Notes: generated from the sequence alone by a model not told the origin. Shown: positions 42,358 to 53,933, counted from the first letter of the stretch. The stretch is DNA of 64,000 bases from an uncultured Bacteriovorax sp. (GCA_946481315.1 CAMLMH010000006.1:150938-214937); one strand, 5' to 3'. Made by a program: numbers and translations.

Positions 42358-44166
42358 ATGGCCATTCAACACGCAAGCAAAATTCAGGGACTCATGAGAA
42401 CTCATCACTGCGGTGAATTGCGTGATTCGGATGTGGGATCTCAAGTAGTTCTTTGCGGTTGGGTGAATAAATATCGTAACCTGGGAAGTCTGCACTTTAT
42501 AGATCTTCGCGACAAATATGGTGTCACTCAGCTGGGATTTGTAAATTTCAAAGGTAACATTGAAGAATTAAAAAAATGCTCACTTGAGTCAGTTATCCTG
42601 ATCAGGGGAGAGGTCGCCAGAAGACCGGCCGAAGCACAGAATGCGCAGATGGAAACCGGTTTAATAGAAGTCCAGGTGACTGAACTGGCCCTGCTTTCAA
42701 AATCAGACATCGATTCAATTCCGTTTCTTCCATTCGGAGCAGTTGAAGCGACTGAAGACTTAAAATTAAAATATCGCTATCTGGATTTAAGAACAAAAAA
42801 ATTACAGGATATTCTGAAACTGCGTTCGAAAACAATGAATACCATCCGTCAGTATCTGGTGAGCGAAGATTTCGTCGAAGTGGAAACTCCGATTCTTTAT
42901 AAATCAACACCAGAAGGCGCACGGGATTATATTGTTCCTTCGCGCGTTCATCCCGGACAGGTTTATGCCCTTCCTCAATCCCCACAAACGCTAAAGCAGT
43001 TATTAATGATAGGCGGCACTGATAAATATTTTCAGATTTGCCGATGTTTCCGTGATGAAGATTTAAGAGCTGATCGTCAGCCGGAATTTTCTCAGGTGGA
43101 TATTGAAGTTTCTTTTTCAACGCAGGAATACATGAAAAATCTGGTTGAAAATATTCTGCGCAAAGTTTTTTCACTGGACGAAAAATTCAAGCTTCCGACG
43201 ATGAGTTTTGCTGATGCCATGAAATTTTATGGCTGTGATAAGCCGGATGTTCGTTTTGGTTTAAAACAAATGATTGTGACTGATATTTTCGCAGGATCAG
43301 CCTTCACAACTTTTGCAACGGTTGCTGGTGCAAATGGACTGATTAAAGCAATGTTTGTTCCGGAATCAATGGGACAATTCACTCGTAAAGACACCGATGC
43401 TTTTATCGAGGTAGTGAAACCTCATGGAGGTAAAGGTGTGGCCTTCTACAAACTGGCAAAGGGTGAGCGTTCCGGGGGAATTGCTAAATTTATCACTGAC
43501 GAAATTGAATCTGCACTCTTTGCTCAGAGTGAAGAAAAAGGTGACGGAACTTGGTTGTTCTTTGCCGATAATGATCATGCAGTCGCGCATGCTTCTGCCG
43601 ATGCTCTTCGCCGCAATTTGGGACATAAATTAAACCTTATCGGTGAAGGAAAGGCTTTCTTGTGGGTTCATGATTTCCCTCTTCTTGAGTGGAGTCCGGA
43701 AGCGGGCAGATACATGGCCTGTCACCATCCTTTCACTATGCCAAACAGAAATAAACTCGACGTCTTCATGACTGCTGATCACAAAGATCCAAACTCTGAA
43801 CTCAGCAGGCTGACTGCTGAAGCCTACGACGTGGTCTGTAACGGTTACGAAATTGGTGGTGGATCCATTCGAATATTTGATCAGACTGTTCAGGACAGAA
43901 TGTTCAAAGTCCTGGGCTTCACACCGGAAGAAACTAAAGCTCAGTTTGGCTTTTTTATCGAAGCTCTCAAATATGGGGTTCCTCCGCATGGTGGTCTGGC
44001 CTTCGGTCTAGATCGACTGATGATGATTCTATCCGGTACTGACTCGATCCGTGACGTTATCGCATTTCCGAAAACAACTTCTGCGAGCGATTTGATGTCT
44101 CAGGCCCCATCTCGGCCTAGTGAAGCGCAGCTTAAAGAGCTCCACTTTACCTGGACGACGAAGTAG
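42358..44166 (+). CDS. aspS: Aspartyl-tRNA synthetase
   Basis: 602 residues, bacterial-type class IIb. Order: anticodon-binding OB fold ('[21 protein letters not shown]'), motif 1 region '[20 protein letters not shown]', motif 2 '[20 protein letters not shown]', a GAD insertion domain (about 290-400), and motif 3 '[14 protein letters not shown]'. It charges tRNA-Asp (and perhaps tRNA-Asn, if this is the non-discriminating form). AGGGAGA precedes ATG 42358. The stop overlaps the convergent kinase gene by 20 bp. Confidence 0.96.
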   Translation: MAIQHASKIQGLMRTHHCGELRDSDVGSQVVLCGWVNKYRNLGSLHFIDLRDKYGVTQLGFVNFKGNIEELKKCSLESVILIRGEVARRPAEAQNAQMETGLIEVQVTELALLSKSDIDSIPFLPFGAVEATEDLKLKYRYLDLRTKKLQDILKLRSKTMNTIRQYLVSEDFVEVETPILYKSTPEGARDYIVPSRVHPGQVYALPQSPQTLKQLLMIGGTDKYFQICRCFRDEDLRADRQPEFSQVDIEVSFSTQEYMKNLVENILRKVFSLDEKFKLPTMSFADAMKFYGCDKPDVRFGLKQMIVTDIFAGSAFTTFATVAGANGLIKAMFVPESMGQFTRKDTDAFIEVVKPHGGKGVAFYKLAKGERSGGIAKFITDEIESALFAQSEEKGDGTWLFFADNDHAVAHASADALRRNLGHKLNLIGEGKAFLWVHDFPLLEWSPEAGRYMACHHPFTMPNRNKLDVFMTADHKDPNSELSRLTAEAYDVVCNGYEIGGGSIRIFDQTVQDRMFKVLGFTPEETKAQFGFFIEALKYGVPPHGGLAFGLDRLMMILSGTDSIRDVIAFPKTTSASDLMSQAPSRPSEAQLKELHFTWTTK

Positions 44167-47100
44167 TTTCAGTAGGAATAAATTTTTTAATACTGTCGGC
44201 GATTGTCTGGGGATTATAAGGTTTTTTCAGATAGCCGTCGGCATTCAATATTTTTGCCCGCGAAGGCAGATCGTCCCATCCAGAAGCAATAATAACCCGG
44301 TAATTGTGCCGGTCAGTTCTCTTGTTGAGTATCGGAATCAGTTCGTTTCCGGACATGAAAGGAAGGGCCAGGTCGACCAGGATCAATTTGGGAGGTTCAT
44401 GGGTGGCAAGATAGTTCAGCAGAGCTTCGCCCGTCTCCATCAGTGTCACGTCCAGACCTTTAGAAGTGAGAATAACTTCCAGCAGATCGCGCAGATCATG
44501 GTCATCCTCAACAATTAAAATCTTCTCTGTAGGAGGAGGGACGTAGGTTTCTTGTTCGTGCAATTTTTTAATGGTAGTAACCAGCACTTCCGGATTGAGA
44601 GGTTTGGCCAGAAAATCAGAAAATCCATTCTTTAGTGCCCGCTCTCTTTCATCTTTCATTGCATGTGCGGTTAATGCAATAACGGGAACTACGCTTCCGC
44701 CTTTTTTGATCTTCTTCATAACTTCATAACCATTCATTAACGGCATCTGAATATCCATCAAAATGACATCAAATTTTCTTTCCAGTGCTAGCCTGATTCC
44801 TTCAAATGCATCCGTTTCCGTAACCACTGAAGCACCAGCATCACTTAAAATGATGTTAAGAAGTGTGAGATTATCTTCGAGATCATCTATGATCAGAACC
44901 TTAATTCCGTTGAGGGCCGTTTTATCAATTGCAGCTTGCACCTGTTCATCGGTGGGCTCTTTAAAATTGTCGAAATATTTTACGTTTGCCGGTAATCCGA
45001 TTTTAATTGTTGCGACAAAAGTACTTCCTTTGCCAACTTCACTATGTTTAAGAATAAATTTACCGCCCATCGCCTCACATAATCTTTGTGTGAGAATGAG
45101 TCCTAAGCCTGTACCACCGTATTTGCGGGTGGTAGATGCGTCTGCCTGAGAAAATGGTTGAAACAGTTGTTTTGCCTGAGCAGCATCGATTCCGACACCG
45201 GAGTCTTTGACGGTGAACTCAAGAATATTTTCCTCACAGCGAACTGATAATTCCACACTGCCCTTATGGGTGAACTTAATCGCATTACCTACAACATTCA
45301 TTAAAATTTGTTTTAAGCGTGTGGGGTCGGATAGAACATTGCAAGGAAGTGGCGATCTGGCTTCTACTTTAAAACCTATTCCATTTTCAGATGCTCTGAG
45401 CTCCATCGTTGAGACAAAATCATTAATAAGACCAGAAAAATTGATATTGATTTTTTCAATTGCAAGTTTTCCTGCTTCCACTTTTGAAAGGTCCAGGATG
45501 TCATCAATGATTTTCAGCAACTGCTCCGAATTTCGCTGAGTAATTGAAATATACTTCTGCAAATCTTCTTTTTTTAAATTAGGATTTTTCATCAGTCCCA
45601 CAAACCCCATGATGGCACCGAGGGGAGTCCTGATTTCATGGCTCATATTGGCCAGAAAAGCGCTCTTGGCTTCATTGGCACTCTCGGCCAGGCGTTGCGA
45701 ATATTGAACCTGATCCAGGGCGGATTCAAGCTTTTGTGCCAATATCTTTTGATCGTGGATATCTGTATTTGTACCAATCCATTTAATAATATTACCTTCA
45801 AGATCTTTAATCGGTAGCGCTCTTCCTAAAAACCAGCGATACAAACCGTCTTTGCCTTTTAAGCGATATTCAATCTGAAAAGGTTTTCCGGTAGTGAGGG
45901 ATTCATTCCAGTCAGTGATAACCCGGTCGAGATCATCAGGATGATGAACCGGGCTCCAGCTCCAGTTTTTAGTCTGCTCAAAAGAATAACCGGTATATTG
46001 TTCCCAGCGTTCATTAAAATAAGTGATTTCCCCGTTTGGATTTGCCGTAAAAATAATCTGAGGCATGACTTCTGCGAGCATACGAAATTCTTTCTCACTT
46101 TCCTGAATCGAATGACGGGACATAACTTTTTCAGAAACATCATTAGCAAAAATGAAAACCCCATACGGACTTCCATCCTGATTATCCATTCGCTGATAAG
46201 CTAAATCAAAGAAGCGCGAATTGGAGCCATGGTTATTGTCCGGAACCCTGAGCATCATCATCGATTCTTTTGCGGAGAAAGTAACACCTGTCTCATAAAC
46301 ATCATTGATAATATCAACAAACGGCTGTCCTTTCATCTCGGGAATCGCTTCAAGCAATGGTTTTCCAATGACATCACGGTCACCGAGAAATTTAAAAAAT
46401 GCAGCATTCACCTTTTCAAATATGAGTGTTTGTCCTTTGAGAATGGCCATAGCGGCCGGCGCTTCATTGAACAAAGACTCAAATTTTTGTCGTTCAACTT
46501 CAACCATTTTATTGGTGCTGAATATTTTTTGAGCATGATTTTTCTGATCCTCAATGTTAGTGCTGGTTCCAATCCATTGAATGATTGAACCATCATCTCC
46601 CTTTTCAGGAATCGCCTTTGTCAGATGCCACTGATAGACACCATTACGTTTTTTTATCCTAAACTCAGCTTCGAAAGGTTTGCCGGAAAAAACTGAGTTG
46701 CGCCAGATGGCGGTCACCCGGGCATTGTCTGAAGGATGAACAGAGGTTTCCCATTCTTCAGGATCATTGAAACCAGTAAATTCGCGCCACCGCTCATTGA
46801 CTGCGTAAACTTTTCCATGAGAATTAGCTCTAAAAATAATGATCGGTAGCTCATCAAGAACTTCTGTAGCCTCTTTTGCAACAATTCCAGACGTGGTGGG
46901 ATCATCGATATTTTCAGAAGCATAGCGGATAATTGAAACTATTTCATGTTTATCATTATGAAGCGGACAATAATGTACATCGAAAGCTTTTCGTTCCTGA
47001 TCATTGCTAATTAATTCCAGATTGGTCTGGGTAAAACCCTTACCTTTAATCTGTATTTTTTCTACAATGGAATCATTAAGTGACGATGGGAAAAATCTTT

Positions 47101-47767
47101 CATGCCATTCGTTTTCATAAACTTTTTGCAGGGAAGGGTATTCGAAAAGGGCAAGCGCACATGGTAAAGAGAATAAACTCTTATGCCAATGAATCTCATG
47201 CTCGGTCTTTTTTTCTTTCTTTCTCACTTCAGTACCAGAAAAATATTTTTCCAGCCGGGGTTCTCTGTCGATAAGATTGGCTATACGATCGTGAATCTTT
47301 TGTCCGAATATTTTCTCATCATCATTTACTGATTCACACCAATCAACATAAGCTGCGCTAAAGGAAAGAAATAATACCAGTTGATCAAAATCAGACGGGA
47401 TAAGTTTTTCTTTCAACAGCATCATTATTTTTTTTCGATCCTGTCCTTCAATCATACGCAAGCAACACATCAACAAAAATGTCTCTTCGTTACTATCCGC
47501 CTGTGGCCAGGAGTTAACTTCGATGATCCGTGCCTGTTTTTCAATTTCCGCCAGACTGACCAGTGGAAATTCCAATAGTTCAATAATATCTTCCGGCGGG
47601 AAGCCCAGATAATAAAGCTCAGAGCAATGATACATGAGGGCCCTGCGGTTTTCGGTGTCTCTTAATTGCAAACATAGAAGCTTTTCTTTAAATAGACGGG
47701 GAATGGGATTATCCAGATAAGCGGTAGTCATAAAGGCCCACATGCCTTCAACTGTCGGCGCGGACAC
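44147..47767 (-). CDS. Hybrid histidine kinase: AhpD-like domain, three PAS, kinase, two receivers
   Basis: 1206 residues from GTG 47767. No membrane helix. The N-terminal ~200 residues resemble the AhpD/CMD-like domain found before PAS kinases ('[15 protein letters not shown]', '[16 protein letters not shown]'). PAS domains lie near 300-420, 430-550 and 560-685. HisKA has '[19 protein letters not shown]'; HATPase_c ends '[13 protein letters not shown]'. Two receivers follow from about 956 ('[13 protein letters not shown]') and 1081 ('[13 protein letters not shown]'), both with Asp and Lys. The conserved domain continues upstream in frame ('RLGFIPDYLSDLK') to 47881 without ATG/GTG/TTG, so the true start is probably non-standard, e.g. 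ATT 47848 after GGGGGA. Confidence 0.88.
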   Translation of the reverse strand: MSAPTVEGMWAFMTTAYLDNPIPRLFKEKLLCLQLRDTENRRALMYHCSELYYLGFPPEDIIELLEFPLVSLAEIEKQARIIEVNSWPQADSNEETFLLMCCLRMIEGQDRKKIMMLLKEKLIPSDFDQLVLFLSFSAAYVDWCESVNDDEKIFGQKIHDRIANLIDREPRLEKYFSGTEVRKKEKKTEHEIHWHKSLFSLPCALALFEYPSLQKVYENEWHERFFPSSLNDSIVEKIQIKGKGFTQTNLELISNDQERKAFDVHYCPLHNDKHEIVSIIRYASENIDDPTTSGIVAKEATEVLDELPIIIFRANSHGKVYAVNERWREFTGFNDPEEWETSVHPSDNARVTAIWRNSVFSGKPFEAEFRIKKRNGVYQWHLTKAIPEKGDDGSIIQWIGTSTNIEDQKNHAQKIFSTNKMVEVERQKFESLFNEAPAAMAILKGQTLIFEKVNAAFFKFLGDRDVIGKPLLEAIPEMKGQPFVDIINDVYETGVTFSAKESMMMLRVPDNNHGSNSRFFDLAYQRMDNQDGSPYGVFIFANDVSEKVMSRHSIQESEKEFRMLAEVMPQIIFTANPNGEITYFNERWEQYTGYSFEQTKNWSWSPVHHPDDLDRVITDWNESLTTGKPFQIEYRLKGKDGLYRWFLGRALPIKDLEGNIIKWIGTNTDIHDQKILAQKLESALDQVQYSQRLAESANEAKSAFLANMSHEIRTPLGAIMGFVGLMKNPNLKKEDLQKYISITQRNSEQLLKIIDDILDLSKVEAGKLAIEKININFSGLINDFVSTMELRASENGIGFKVEARSPLPCNVLSDPTRLKQILMNVVGNAIKFTHKGSVELSVRCEENILEFTVKDSGVGIDAAQAKQLFQPFSQADASTTRKYGGTGLGLILTQRLCEAMGGKFILKHSEVGKGSTFVATIKIGLPANVKYFDNFKEPTDEQVQAAIDKTALNGIKVLIIDDLEDNLTLLNIILSDAGASVVTETDAFEGIRLALERKFDVILMDIQMPLMNGYEVMKKIKKGGSVVPVIALTAHAMKDERERALKNGFSDFLAKPLNPEVLVTTIKKLHEQETYVPPPTEKILIVEDDHDLRDLLEVILTSKGLDVTLMETGEALLNYLATHEPPKLILVDLALPFMSGNELIPILNKRTDRHNYRVIIASGWDDLPSRAKILNADGYLKKPYNPQTIADSIKKFIPTETTSSSR

Positions 47768-47963
47768 TTTTAAATCACTTAGGTAATCAGGTATAAAACC
47801 TAAACGATTATGGATTGTGTTTCGGATCTCATCTATTTGTTTGATAATTTTTCCCCCGAAGATTGGGTAGATATTCCAGCCTTAACGCTAAAAAAGTATC
47901 GGCCCCACGTCAATGCCGGTTCTTAGAGCATTGTCTTACTTCCTTAATGCGTAAACTTTGTTG

Positions 47964-47979
47964 TGGCTCGCCATTTGCA
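47964..47979 (+). promoter_or_regulatory. Sigma-54-type promoter candidate upstream of ZIP-dps
   Basis: TGGCTCGCCATTTGCA matches TGGCAC-N5-TTGC with one mismatch (T for A). GG and GC are 10 bases apart. It lies 145 bp before the ZIP transporter gene. Confidence 0.4.
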
Positions 47980-48123
47980 CTTCTTAAATGTGGAGTAACA
48001 GGTAAAAAATGTGTAATAGCTGTTCTCTATGGCTTTATCCGTATAATCGATTTTATAAAAGCATAGGTCAGAGCGATAATAAGCAAAGAAGATCGGATAA
48101 ATGCCAGAAAAAGGGAGAAAAGA

Positions 48124-48879
48124 ATGAATGGATTGTTAATGGGATTGATAGGTGGGGGAGTATCCGGTCTCGCAACAACCTGCGGTGCTATTCCTATTTT
48201 ACTCAAAAACAAACGAATAACCAATCTTTTAAAAAATATCAATATGGATTTCGTAACTGGAGTTATGTTATCAGCTGCGGCTTTTGCACTGATCTGGCCC
48301 GCCTATGCCAGTGTATTTGAACGTAATAATAAAACCGCAGATATTATATGGGTAAGTCTGGCCTTAGCGTTAGGAATTCTTTTTATTTCCTCCGTTGGCC
48401 GATTGATTGAATATCTAATGCGTAATAAAGAAAATGTGAAACAAAATAAAAAGGCCATGCTTTTTGTCATTGCAATGATGGTTCACAATTTTCCCGAGGG
48501 CCTGGCATCTGGCGCCTCTATGACTATGCCGCAATCAACTCAGGGGTACTCACTCTTGAGTGCAATCGCAATTCAGAACGTTCCGGAAGGCTTAACTACA
48601 GCACTCAGTTTTGTCACACTGGGATTAACACCTCTGATTGCTTTTTTCGGTGCCATGTTAACCGGTATCGTCGAACTTGTTGGTGGTCTCATCGGTGGCT
48701 TCCTTAGTCATAAAGTAGAAGGAGTACTTCCTTTGTTAATGTCTTTTGCCGGCGGGGCGATGATGAGCGTGACCATTGTTGAAATTGTTGAGCGTCTAAA
48801 AGCTGAGCGTATGCGCTTTCTCATGGGGCCAAGTTTTTTGAGTGGAATTCTATTGATGATCCTTTTTAATAATCTATAA
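48124..48879 (+). CDS. ZIP-family divalent metal transporter
   Basis: 251 residues, eight hydrophobic helices. Helix IV has '[13 protein letters not shown]' and helix V '[10 protein letters not shown]', the metal-binding His/Glu motifs of ZIP (GufA/ZupT-type) importers. It moves zinc, iron or manganese across the inner membrane; the metal cannot be told. AAAAGGGAG is the ribosome site. dps follows 28 bp later with its own ribosome site, so metal uptake and storage are co-transcribed. Confidence 0.9.
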   Translation: MNGLLMGLIGGGVSGLATTCGAIPILLKNKRITNLLKNINMDFVTGVMLSAAAFALIWPAYASVFERNNKTADIIWVSLALALGILFISSVGRLIEYLMRNKENVKQNKKAMLFVIAMMVHNFPEGLASGASMTMPQSTQGYSLLSAIAIQNVPEGLTTALSFVTLGLTPLIAFFGAMLTGIVELVGGLIGGFLSHKVEGVLPLLMSFAGGAMMSVTIVEIVERLKAERMRFLMGPSFLSGILLMILFNNL

Positions 48880-48907
48880 TTTTTTTAAACCAACCGGAGG
48901 AATAAAC

Positions 48908-49384
48908 ATGAAGCAAAAAATAGATATCGGAATTGATGATAAACATCGCGAAGAAATTGCCAAAGGTCTCTCACGCTTATTAAGCGATACTTATACATTA
49001 TATCTAAAAACACACAACTATCACTGGAATGTCACGGGGCCAATGTTTCAAACTTTGCATACTATGTTTGAAACTCAATATAATGAACTCGCAGAGGCTG
49101 TTGATGAAATCGCCGAGCGAATTCGTGCTCTTGGACACCGGGCACCAGGAACATATCAGGAATTCATGAAATTAACTTCCATCAAAGAAAGTACTAATGA
49201 TCAGAGTGCTAATCAGATGATAGCAGAATTAGTCCAGGGCCAGGAAGCGGTTGTGCGAACAGCACGAAGTATTTTTCCGGTCATCGAAGAATGTAATGAT
49301 CAGCCGACAGCTGACTTGCTAACTCGCAGAATGGAAACACATGAAAAAACGGCATGGATGTTACGAAGTATGCTTGAATCATAA
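48908..49384 (+). CDS. dps: Dps, ferritin-like DNA-protection protein
   Basis: 158 residues. '[40 protein letters not shown]' (in part) carries the ferroxidase ligands His, Asp and Glu of Dps. The 12-mer stores iron and protects DNA against peroxide (family knowledge). The N-terminus is short with few Lys, so tight DNA binding is uncertain. Strong ribosome site CCGGAGGA. A bidirectional terminator follows. Confidence 0.95.
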   Translation: MKQKIDIGIDDKHREEIAKGLSRLLSDTYTLYLKTHNYHWNVTGPMFQTLHTMFETQYNELAEAVDEIAERIRALGHRAPGTYQEFMKLTSIKESTNDQSANQMIAELVQGQEAVVRTARSIFPVIEECNDQPTADLLTRRMETHEKTAWMLRSMLES

Positions 49385-49397
49385 TTTTTGACTAAAG

Positions 49398-49424
49398 AAA
49401 AGGCCCTCATCGAGGGCCTTTTTT
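49398..49424. terminator. Bidirectional intrinsic terminator
   Basis: AAGGCCCTC / GAGGGCCTT with loop ATC has A and T runs on its two sides. It serves dps (+) and overlaps the stop codon of the RDD gene (-). It is nearly identical in sequence to the terminator at 3346-3379. Confidence 0.9.
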
Positions 49425-50001
49425 ATGAAGCTTTGTTTTGTTCAAAATATTCGACTTCTTCCTGCAATTCTTCTTTCGCTATCTGAGGATGAGACATGAC
49501 CAGAACGTTATCGAGTGTCTGTTCAAATTCTGTTCCTGTTGATTTTAATTTTTTGGATTTTTCCTCAATTACAATCGTTCCTGCAAAAATATCGGCCAGA
49601 CTTTTTTCATCTTTTCTAATCCAGGATAGTGCAAATAAAAATGATCCCAGCATCGCACAGGTAAACTGTGCAGAGGCGCGTAACATTGACTGCTTCAGCG
49701 TCAATTCTTCTCCGCTAGTGCTGCTTGCCTTGATACCAAAAAAAGATTTCCCCAGAGTTCTTCCGTCGGTGAGAAAATTAAATAATGTGAAGTAGGCAAA
49801 AGTCAGGGCCATGAGGGAAATGGAGGCCATATATGCAGACTTCGCAACAAGTACTAATTGCATTTTCACCGGAAGATGAAAAAATACTGTTCGTGTGAAC
49901 TGATTAAATGCACTCACCAAAAAAGCATTGGTCGTGACAATTATTCCAAGATCAATTGTAATAGCGTAAACACGTTTTTTTAAAAGTGATGCTTTTTCCA
50001 C
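49423..50001 (-). CDS. RDD-family membrane protein
   Basis: 192 residues. 'KKRVYAITIDLGIIV' holds the Arg and Asp of the RDD motif. 'TDGRTLGKSFFGIK' is the conserved loop, and 'RKDEKSLADIFAGTIVI' the end of the domain. About three to four helices, then a cytoplasmic acidic tail of about 50 residues. Some RDD proteins are ion exchangers; the role here is unknown. Starts at GTG 50001 with a strong GGAGGG. It lies 71 bp downstream of mutS, likely on the same transcript. Confidence 0.85.
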   Translation of the reverse strand: MEKASLLKKRVYAITIDLGIIVTTNAFLVSAFNQFTRTVFFHLPVKMQLVLVAKSAYMASISLMALTFAYFTLFNFLTDGRTLGKSFFGIKASSTSGEELTLKQSMLRASAQFTCAMLGSFLFALSWIRKDEKSLADIFAGTIVIEEKSKKLKSTGTEFEQTLDNVLVMSHPQIAKEELQEEVEYFEQNKAS

Positions 50002-50072
50002 TGGAACCCTCCGCTAAAGCTGCAGGTTTTTTCTCCCTAGCTCTTCGTCATTCCAGCGGAAAGCGTGAATAT

Positions 50073-52709
50073 TTAATGCAGCTCCAGTCTTTTTTTAAGC
50101 TCGTTGAGTTTTAACAGAGCATCGATTGGAGTGAGTTTCATCACATCTATGCGGGCCAGGTCAGATTCCAGATCTTTCAGGTATTGTGGAGTTTCAACGA
50201 TATCGCTCTCATCAAAAAAGCATAGCTGAGCATTTTGCTTTACTACTGGGGCACTCTGATGATTTTTCTCCAGCTGTTTCAAAATTTCTTCGGAACGTCT
50301 CAAAACAGAACCAGGCAATCCTGCCAGCTTGGCGACATAAAGGCCGAAGCTTTGAGAAGCTGGTCGTTCAATCAGACGATATAGAAACTGGACATTGCCA
50401 TTATGGTTTACGGTTTCCACTGTCAGGTTTTTAGCTTCTGTGTGATTATCAATAACTTCGATCAGTTCATGGTAATGAGTAGCAAACAATGTCAGAGCTT
50501 TAGTTTTTTCTATGAAATGTTCAACTAATCCCCACGCAATTGAAAGTCCATCATAAGTGGAAGTTCCTCTTCCTACCTCATCCAGAATTATCAATGACCG
50601 TTCAGTTGCATGTCTTAAAATTTCTGCCGTCTCGGCCATTTCAACCATGAATGTTGATTGACCTTTAAGAATGTCATCACTGGCCCCCAATCGGCTGAAC
50701 AGGAAATCGCACAGACCAATTTCCGCTTTTTTCGCCGGAACATATGAACCCATTTGTCCCAAAAGCTGAATGATGGCAATCTCTCGCATAACAGTTGTTT
50801 TTCCTGCCATGTTCGGTCCGGTGATCAGACCAAAAAAACACTTCTGGTCGAGATGCAGATCATGACAGACAAACTGATCACGAATAATAGATTTAATCAG
50901 AGGATGAAAACCCTGCTCAATGTGCAAAATTTGTTTTTTCTTCTGAAATTGTGGCCTGGTAAATCCTTCCTGTAAGGCAATGGATGCCATACTTTGAAAA
51001 CAGTCTATTTCAGCCAGATGCTGAGACATCTCCAGGATAGAGTGATTGGCGTCACTTACACCTTGTAGCAGTCCTTTAAAGATCTCTCTTTCCAGTTTTT
51101 CCAGTTTAGTCTGGGCGGTGATTGTCTCTTTTTCCAGCTGGATTAATTCTGGTGTCGTGTATCTTTCGGCATTAACCAGCGTCTGTCGACGTTCAAAATT
51201 TTTGGGAACTTTAGTCGTACTTCCTTTGGAAACCTCTATGAAAAATCCGGATACATTATTGGATTTTATTCTCAGCTTCAGAATTCCGGTTTCAGCTTTT
51301 AACTTATTTTCCATTTCAAGTAATTCTTCACCTACTGTGATGTGAAGATTTGCCAGGCGATCACGGTTTTTATCCACTCCTGGTTTAATCAAATTTCCTT
51401 TTTCCAGACTGGCACCGATTTCATCGTTAAGTGTATTGGCGATGTTTTCTGCTAAGGCTTCTAGACGGGAAATTTCTTTTTCGGAAAGTACCGGCCGGAG
51501 AGAAGAGCCTTTTAGGTCCTGCATGATCTGCTGATAGCTTTTGATGGCCACTGAGAGGTTTATCAGATCGGAAGCGGATCCCTTATTCATGGAAATTTTG
51601 GCCATGATTCTTTCGATATCTCTGATACGTGAAAGTTCATCACGTAAAGACTGTATCAGAGCTTCATTATTCATCAACTGTTCGGTGACATTAAGCCTTT
51701 CTTCGATCAGATTTTCGTCGAAGAGAGGTTTGGAAAAAAGTGTGCGCAGGTATCGCGCGCCCATAGCAGTCTGCGTTTTGTCAAAAAATCCCAATAATGA
51801 TTCTTTGTATGTCTCGCGTGATTTTGGCAGAATTTCAAGGCCCACGAGTGTCGGAAGTGTGACCTTCATATGTCCGGATGCTGCCACCATTTTAAAAGGC
51901 CGGATATGCATAAAGCTTTCAAGCAGCTGAGTTGAACAGACGTAATAGGATAGAGCACCTATCGCACATAAAACGTCCTGATCAAGCTTAATAATTTTAT
52001 CCCGTTTATATCCTGGAATTAATTTTTCGATGTAAATATCTGTGAACTTCGGATTGAAATACTCTTCGCTGAGATGTGTTTTTAAGACATCCTGATGAGT
52101 GAGAATCGTTTCAAGTGCTTTGTCTTCATCACCTGTCCATTGACCCATAAAAGTGATGAATTCACGTGGAGAAAGCATCCGGAAATTTTCGATAAAACTT
52201 TCAAAGTCAGCATGTTTGTGTCCCTGAAAATCACCAGTCGTAAAATCCAGTGCCGTCAGAAAATACAGCCCATCTTTTTTAAAAGCACTGGCCATAAAGC
52301 GATGATCATGACCCTGAGTTTTTTCCATATCAAAAGGCATTCCCGGACTTACAACCTGAGTAACCGCCCGTTTCACAATTCCCACAGCATCTTTTGGATT
52401 TTCAACCTGTTCACAGATGGCAACTTTAAGTCCGCGGTTGGTGATGCGGTCAATATAAACAGCTGCAGCATGATGAGGAATACCGGCCATGGGTATAGGA
52501 GTGTCTCCCATTTTTCCGCGATGGGTGAGTGTAATATTTAATAAACGGGAAGTGATTTTGGCATCTTCAAAAAAGACTTCATAAAAATCTCCCATGCGAA
52601 ACAACACCAGTGTGTCCGGATAACTTTTTTTTATTTGAAAATATTGTTCCATCATAGGAGTAAGTTTTACTCCGGAGTCAATTAACGCTTGTAAGTCTCT
52701 TAATGACAC
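50073..52709 (-). CDS. mutS: DNA mismatch repair protein MutS
   Basis: 878 residues, full length. The N-terminal mismatch-binding domain has 'FRMGDFYEVFFEDA' with the Phe-x-Glu that stacks on the mismatch. The ATPase has Walker A 'GPNMAGKTTVMRE', then 'LGASDDILKGQSTFMVEM', 'IILDEVGRGTSTYDGLS' and 'FATHYHEL'. It scans DNA as a dimer and starts mismatch repair with MutL. It starts at GTG 52709. It is divergent from the lpt operon. Confidence 0.97.
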   Translation of the reverse strand: MSLRDLQALIDSGVKLTPMMEQYFQIKKSYPDTLVLFRMGDFYEVFFEDAKITSRLLNITLTHRGKMGDTPIPMAGIPHHAAAVYIDRITNRGLKVAICEQVENPKDAVGIVKRAVTQVVSPGMPFDMEKTQGHDHRFMASAFKKDGLYFLTALDFTTGDFQGHKHADFESFIENFRMLSPREFITFMGQWTGDEDKALETILTHQDVLKTHLSEEYFNPKFTDIYIEKLIPGYKRDKIIKLDQDVLCAIGALSYYVCSTQLLESFMHIRPFKMVAASGHMKVTLPTLVGLEILPKSRETYKESLLGFFDKTQTAMGARYLRTLFSKPLFDENLIEERLNVTEQLMNNEALIQSLRDELSRIRDIERIMAKISMNKGSASDLINLSVAIKSYQQIMQDLKGSSLRPVLSEKEISRLEALAENIANTLNDEIGASLEKGNLIKPGVDKNRDRLANLHITVGEELLEMENKLKAETGILKLRIKSNNVSGFFIEVSKGSTTKVPKNFERRQTLVNAERYTTPELIQLEKETITAQTKLEKLEREIFKGLLQGVSDANHSILEMSQHLAEIDCFQSMASIALQEGFTRPQFQKKKQILHIEQGFHPLIKSIIRDQFVCHDLHLDQKCFFGLITGPNMAGKTTVMREIAIIQLLGQMGSYVPAKKAEIGLCDFLFSRLGASDDILKGQSTFMVEMAETAEILRHATERSLIILDEVGRGTSTYDGLSIAWGLVEHFIEKTKALTLFATHYHELIEVIDNHTEAKNLTVETVNHNGNVQFLYRLIERPASQSFGLYVAKLAGLPGSVLRRSEEILKQLEKNHQSAPVVKQNAQLCFFDESDIVETPQYLKDLESDLARIDVMKLTPIDALLKLNELKKRLELH

Positions 52710-52859
52710 GGTTTTCTCGCTGGTGGTGAGGTTCCAAAAAAGTAACTGATAAAGATGCTCAAGTGTACCTTGAATTCAAGGGTTTAGTAAAGACAGGAAG
52801 CTCATGTGTAAGGTCAAAAGAGAAAAAATAAACACTTAATATCATAAGGATTTCGGGGG

Positions 52860-52865
52860 TATAAT
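52860..52865 (+). promoter_or_regulatory. -10 element of the lpt-rpoN-hpf operon
   Basis: A perfect TATAAT lies 26 bp upstream of the TTG start at 52892. No good -35 is seen 17 bp upstream (TAATAT), so an activator may be needed. Confidence 0.5.
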
Positions 52866-52891
52866 ACGATAAGCTTAAAGCCGAGGTAGTT

Positions 52892-53902
52892 TTGAAGAGT
52901 CGCCAGTATTTAACCCTTTTATTCTTTGCAGTGTGTACTGTTGGACTGTCACTGTATTCCTTCATCGGCAACTTTGAAGAGCAAAACAAACCTTCGGTTG
53001 AGGCCAGCAAACATCAGCAAGGCACAGGGGAAGAAAGTTTTTTTAAAGTTGTGGATCTTTACCTGATTGATCATTCACGTCCGTTTGTAAAACTTGAAGC
53101 GCATGAACTTATTCTCGCTAATTTAAACAATACAGTTTTGGGAATGAAGCCCAGCGGAGTGATCTATCAAAATAATGACCAAAATGAAGAGGTCCCCATT
53201 TTTTTTGAAGCTGATAAGATGAAAATGGAAGTTGCAGATAAGCATGTTGCACTGGAGGGGGCGGTTCTGATTCGCAGAAATGTTTCTACTCTTAATTCTG
53301 AACAGGCAAACATAATAAATAATGGTCAGTTTATCGAAGCCGCACATTCTGTAAAAACGAAAACTATTGATCAAAAAACGAACGACGAAATCACGGTTGA
53401 TTCAGACTATGCCATTTATAAAACTCAGGAAGATTATGTTCAGTATATGTCTAACGTACGTGGCAAGATTACGCGCAAGCGGCAATATGAAGAAAGCGTC
53501 ACTTTTAGCACTGATTTATTGACGTTGTTTGGTGCGCGTGGAGAGGTTGAAATGCGAGGCAATGTCGCCTTAAAAAAAGATAACTTAGACGCTTACGCAA
53601 ACCAGGGCACTGTATTCCTGGAAAACTACAACAAAAAGCTCAAGTATTACGCGCTTTCTGACGATGTGAGATTACAGGAGAGGCTAATCTTGGACGGTAA
53701 ACCCGTGACGAGAAAGGCATTTTCTGAAAAACTAGAAGGGATCATTAGTGAGAAACGGATAATTCTCACAGGACTGCCCAAAGTCTTTCAGGAAAAAGAC
53801 GTTATCAAAGGCAACCGGATCATCATTCGCGAGAATATTGAAACGGTAGAAGTTGACGACGCAAACACCAGCATAACCCTCGAGCCAGAAGGCAAAAGGT
53901 AA
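52892..53902 (+). CDS. LptC-LptA fusion, periplasmic LPS transport bridge
   Basis: 336 residues from TTG 52892 (GAGGT ribosome site). One N-terminal membrane helix ('[20 protein letters not shown]'). Residues about 50-175 fit an LptC domain ('[23 protein letters not shown]' in part). Residues about 185-330 fit the LptA/OstA jellyroll ('[12 protein letters not shown]', '[21 protein letters not shown]' in part). In other Gram-negatives LptC and LptA are separate genes just before lptB. Only one gene is here and lptB follows, so it probably does both jobs. The alternative is an unusually long LptC with lptA elsewhere. Beta-strand periodicity is clear, domain borders are estimates. Confidence 0.8.
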   Translation: MKSRQYLTLLFFAVCTVGLSLYSFIGNFEEQNKPSVEASKHQQGTGEESFFKVVDLYLIDHSRPFVKLEAHELILANLNNTVLGMKPSGVIYQNNDQNEEVPIFFEADKMKMEVADKHVALEGAVLIRRNVSTLNSEQANIINNGQFIEAAHSVKTKTIDQKTNDEITVDSDYAIYKTQEDYVQYMSNVRGKITRKRQYEESVTFSTDLLTLFGARGEVEMRGNVALKKDNLDAYANQGTVFLENYNKKLKYYALSDDVRLQERLILDGKPVTRKAFSEKLEGIISEKRIILTGLPKVFQEKDVIKGNRIIIRENIETVEVDDANTSITLEPEGKR

Positions 53903-53933
53903 TTTTAAAACCACGGATAAGGTAAAGGTAAAA

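Noticed and set aside
48009..48320. 103-codon plus-strand frame across the ZIP leader
   Set aside because: It overlaps the ZIP transporter in another frame, lacks a ribosome site and has no protein-like features.
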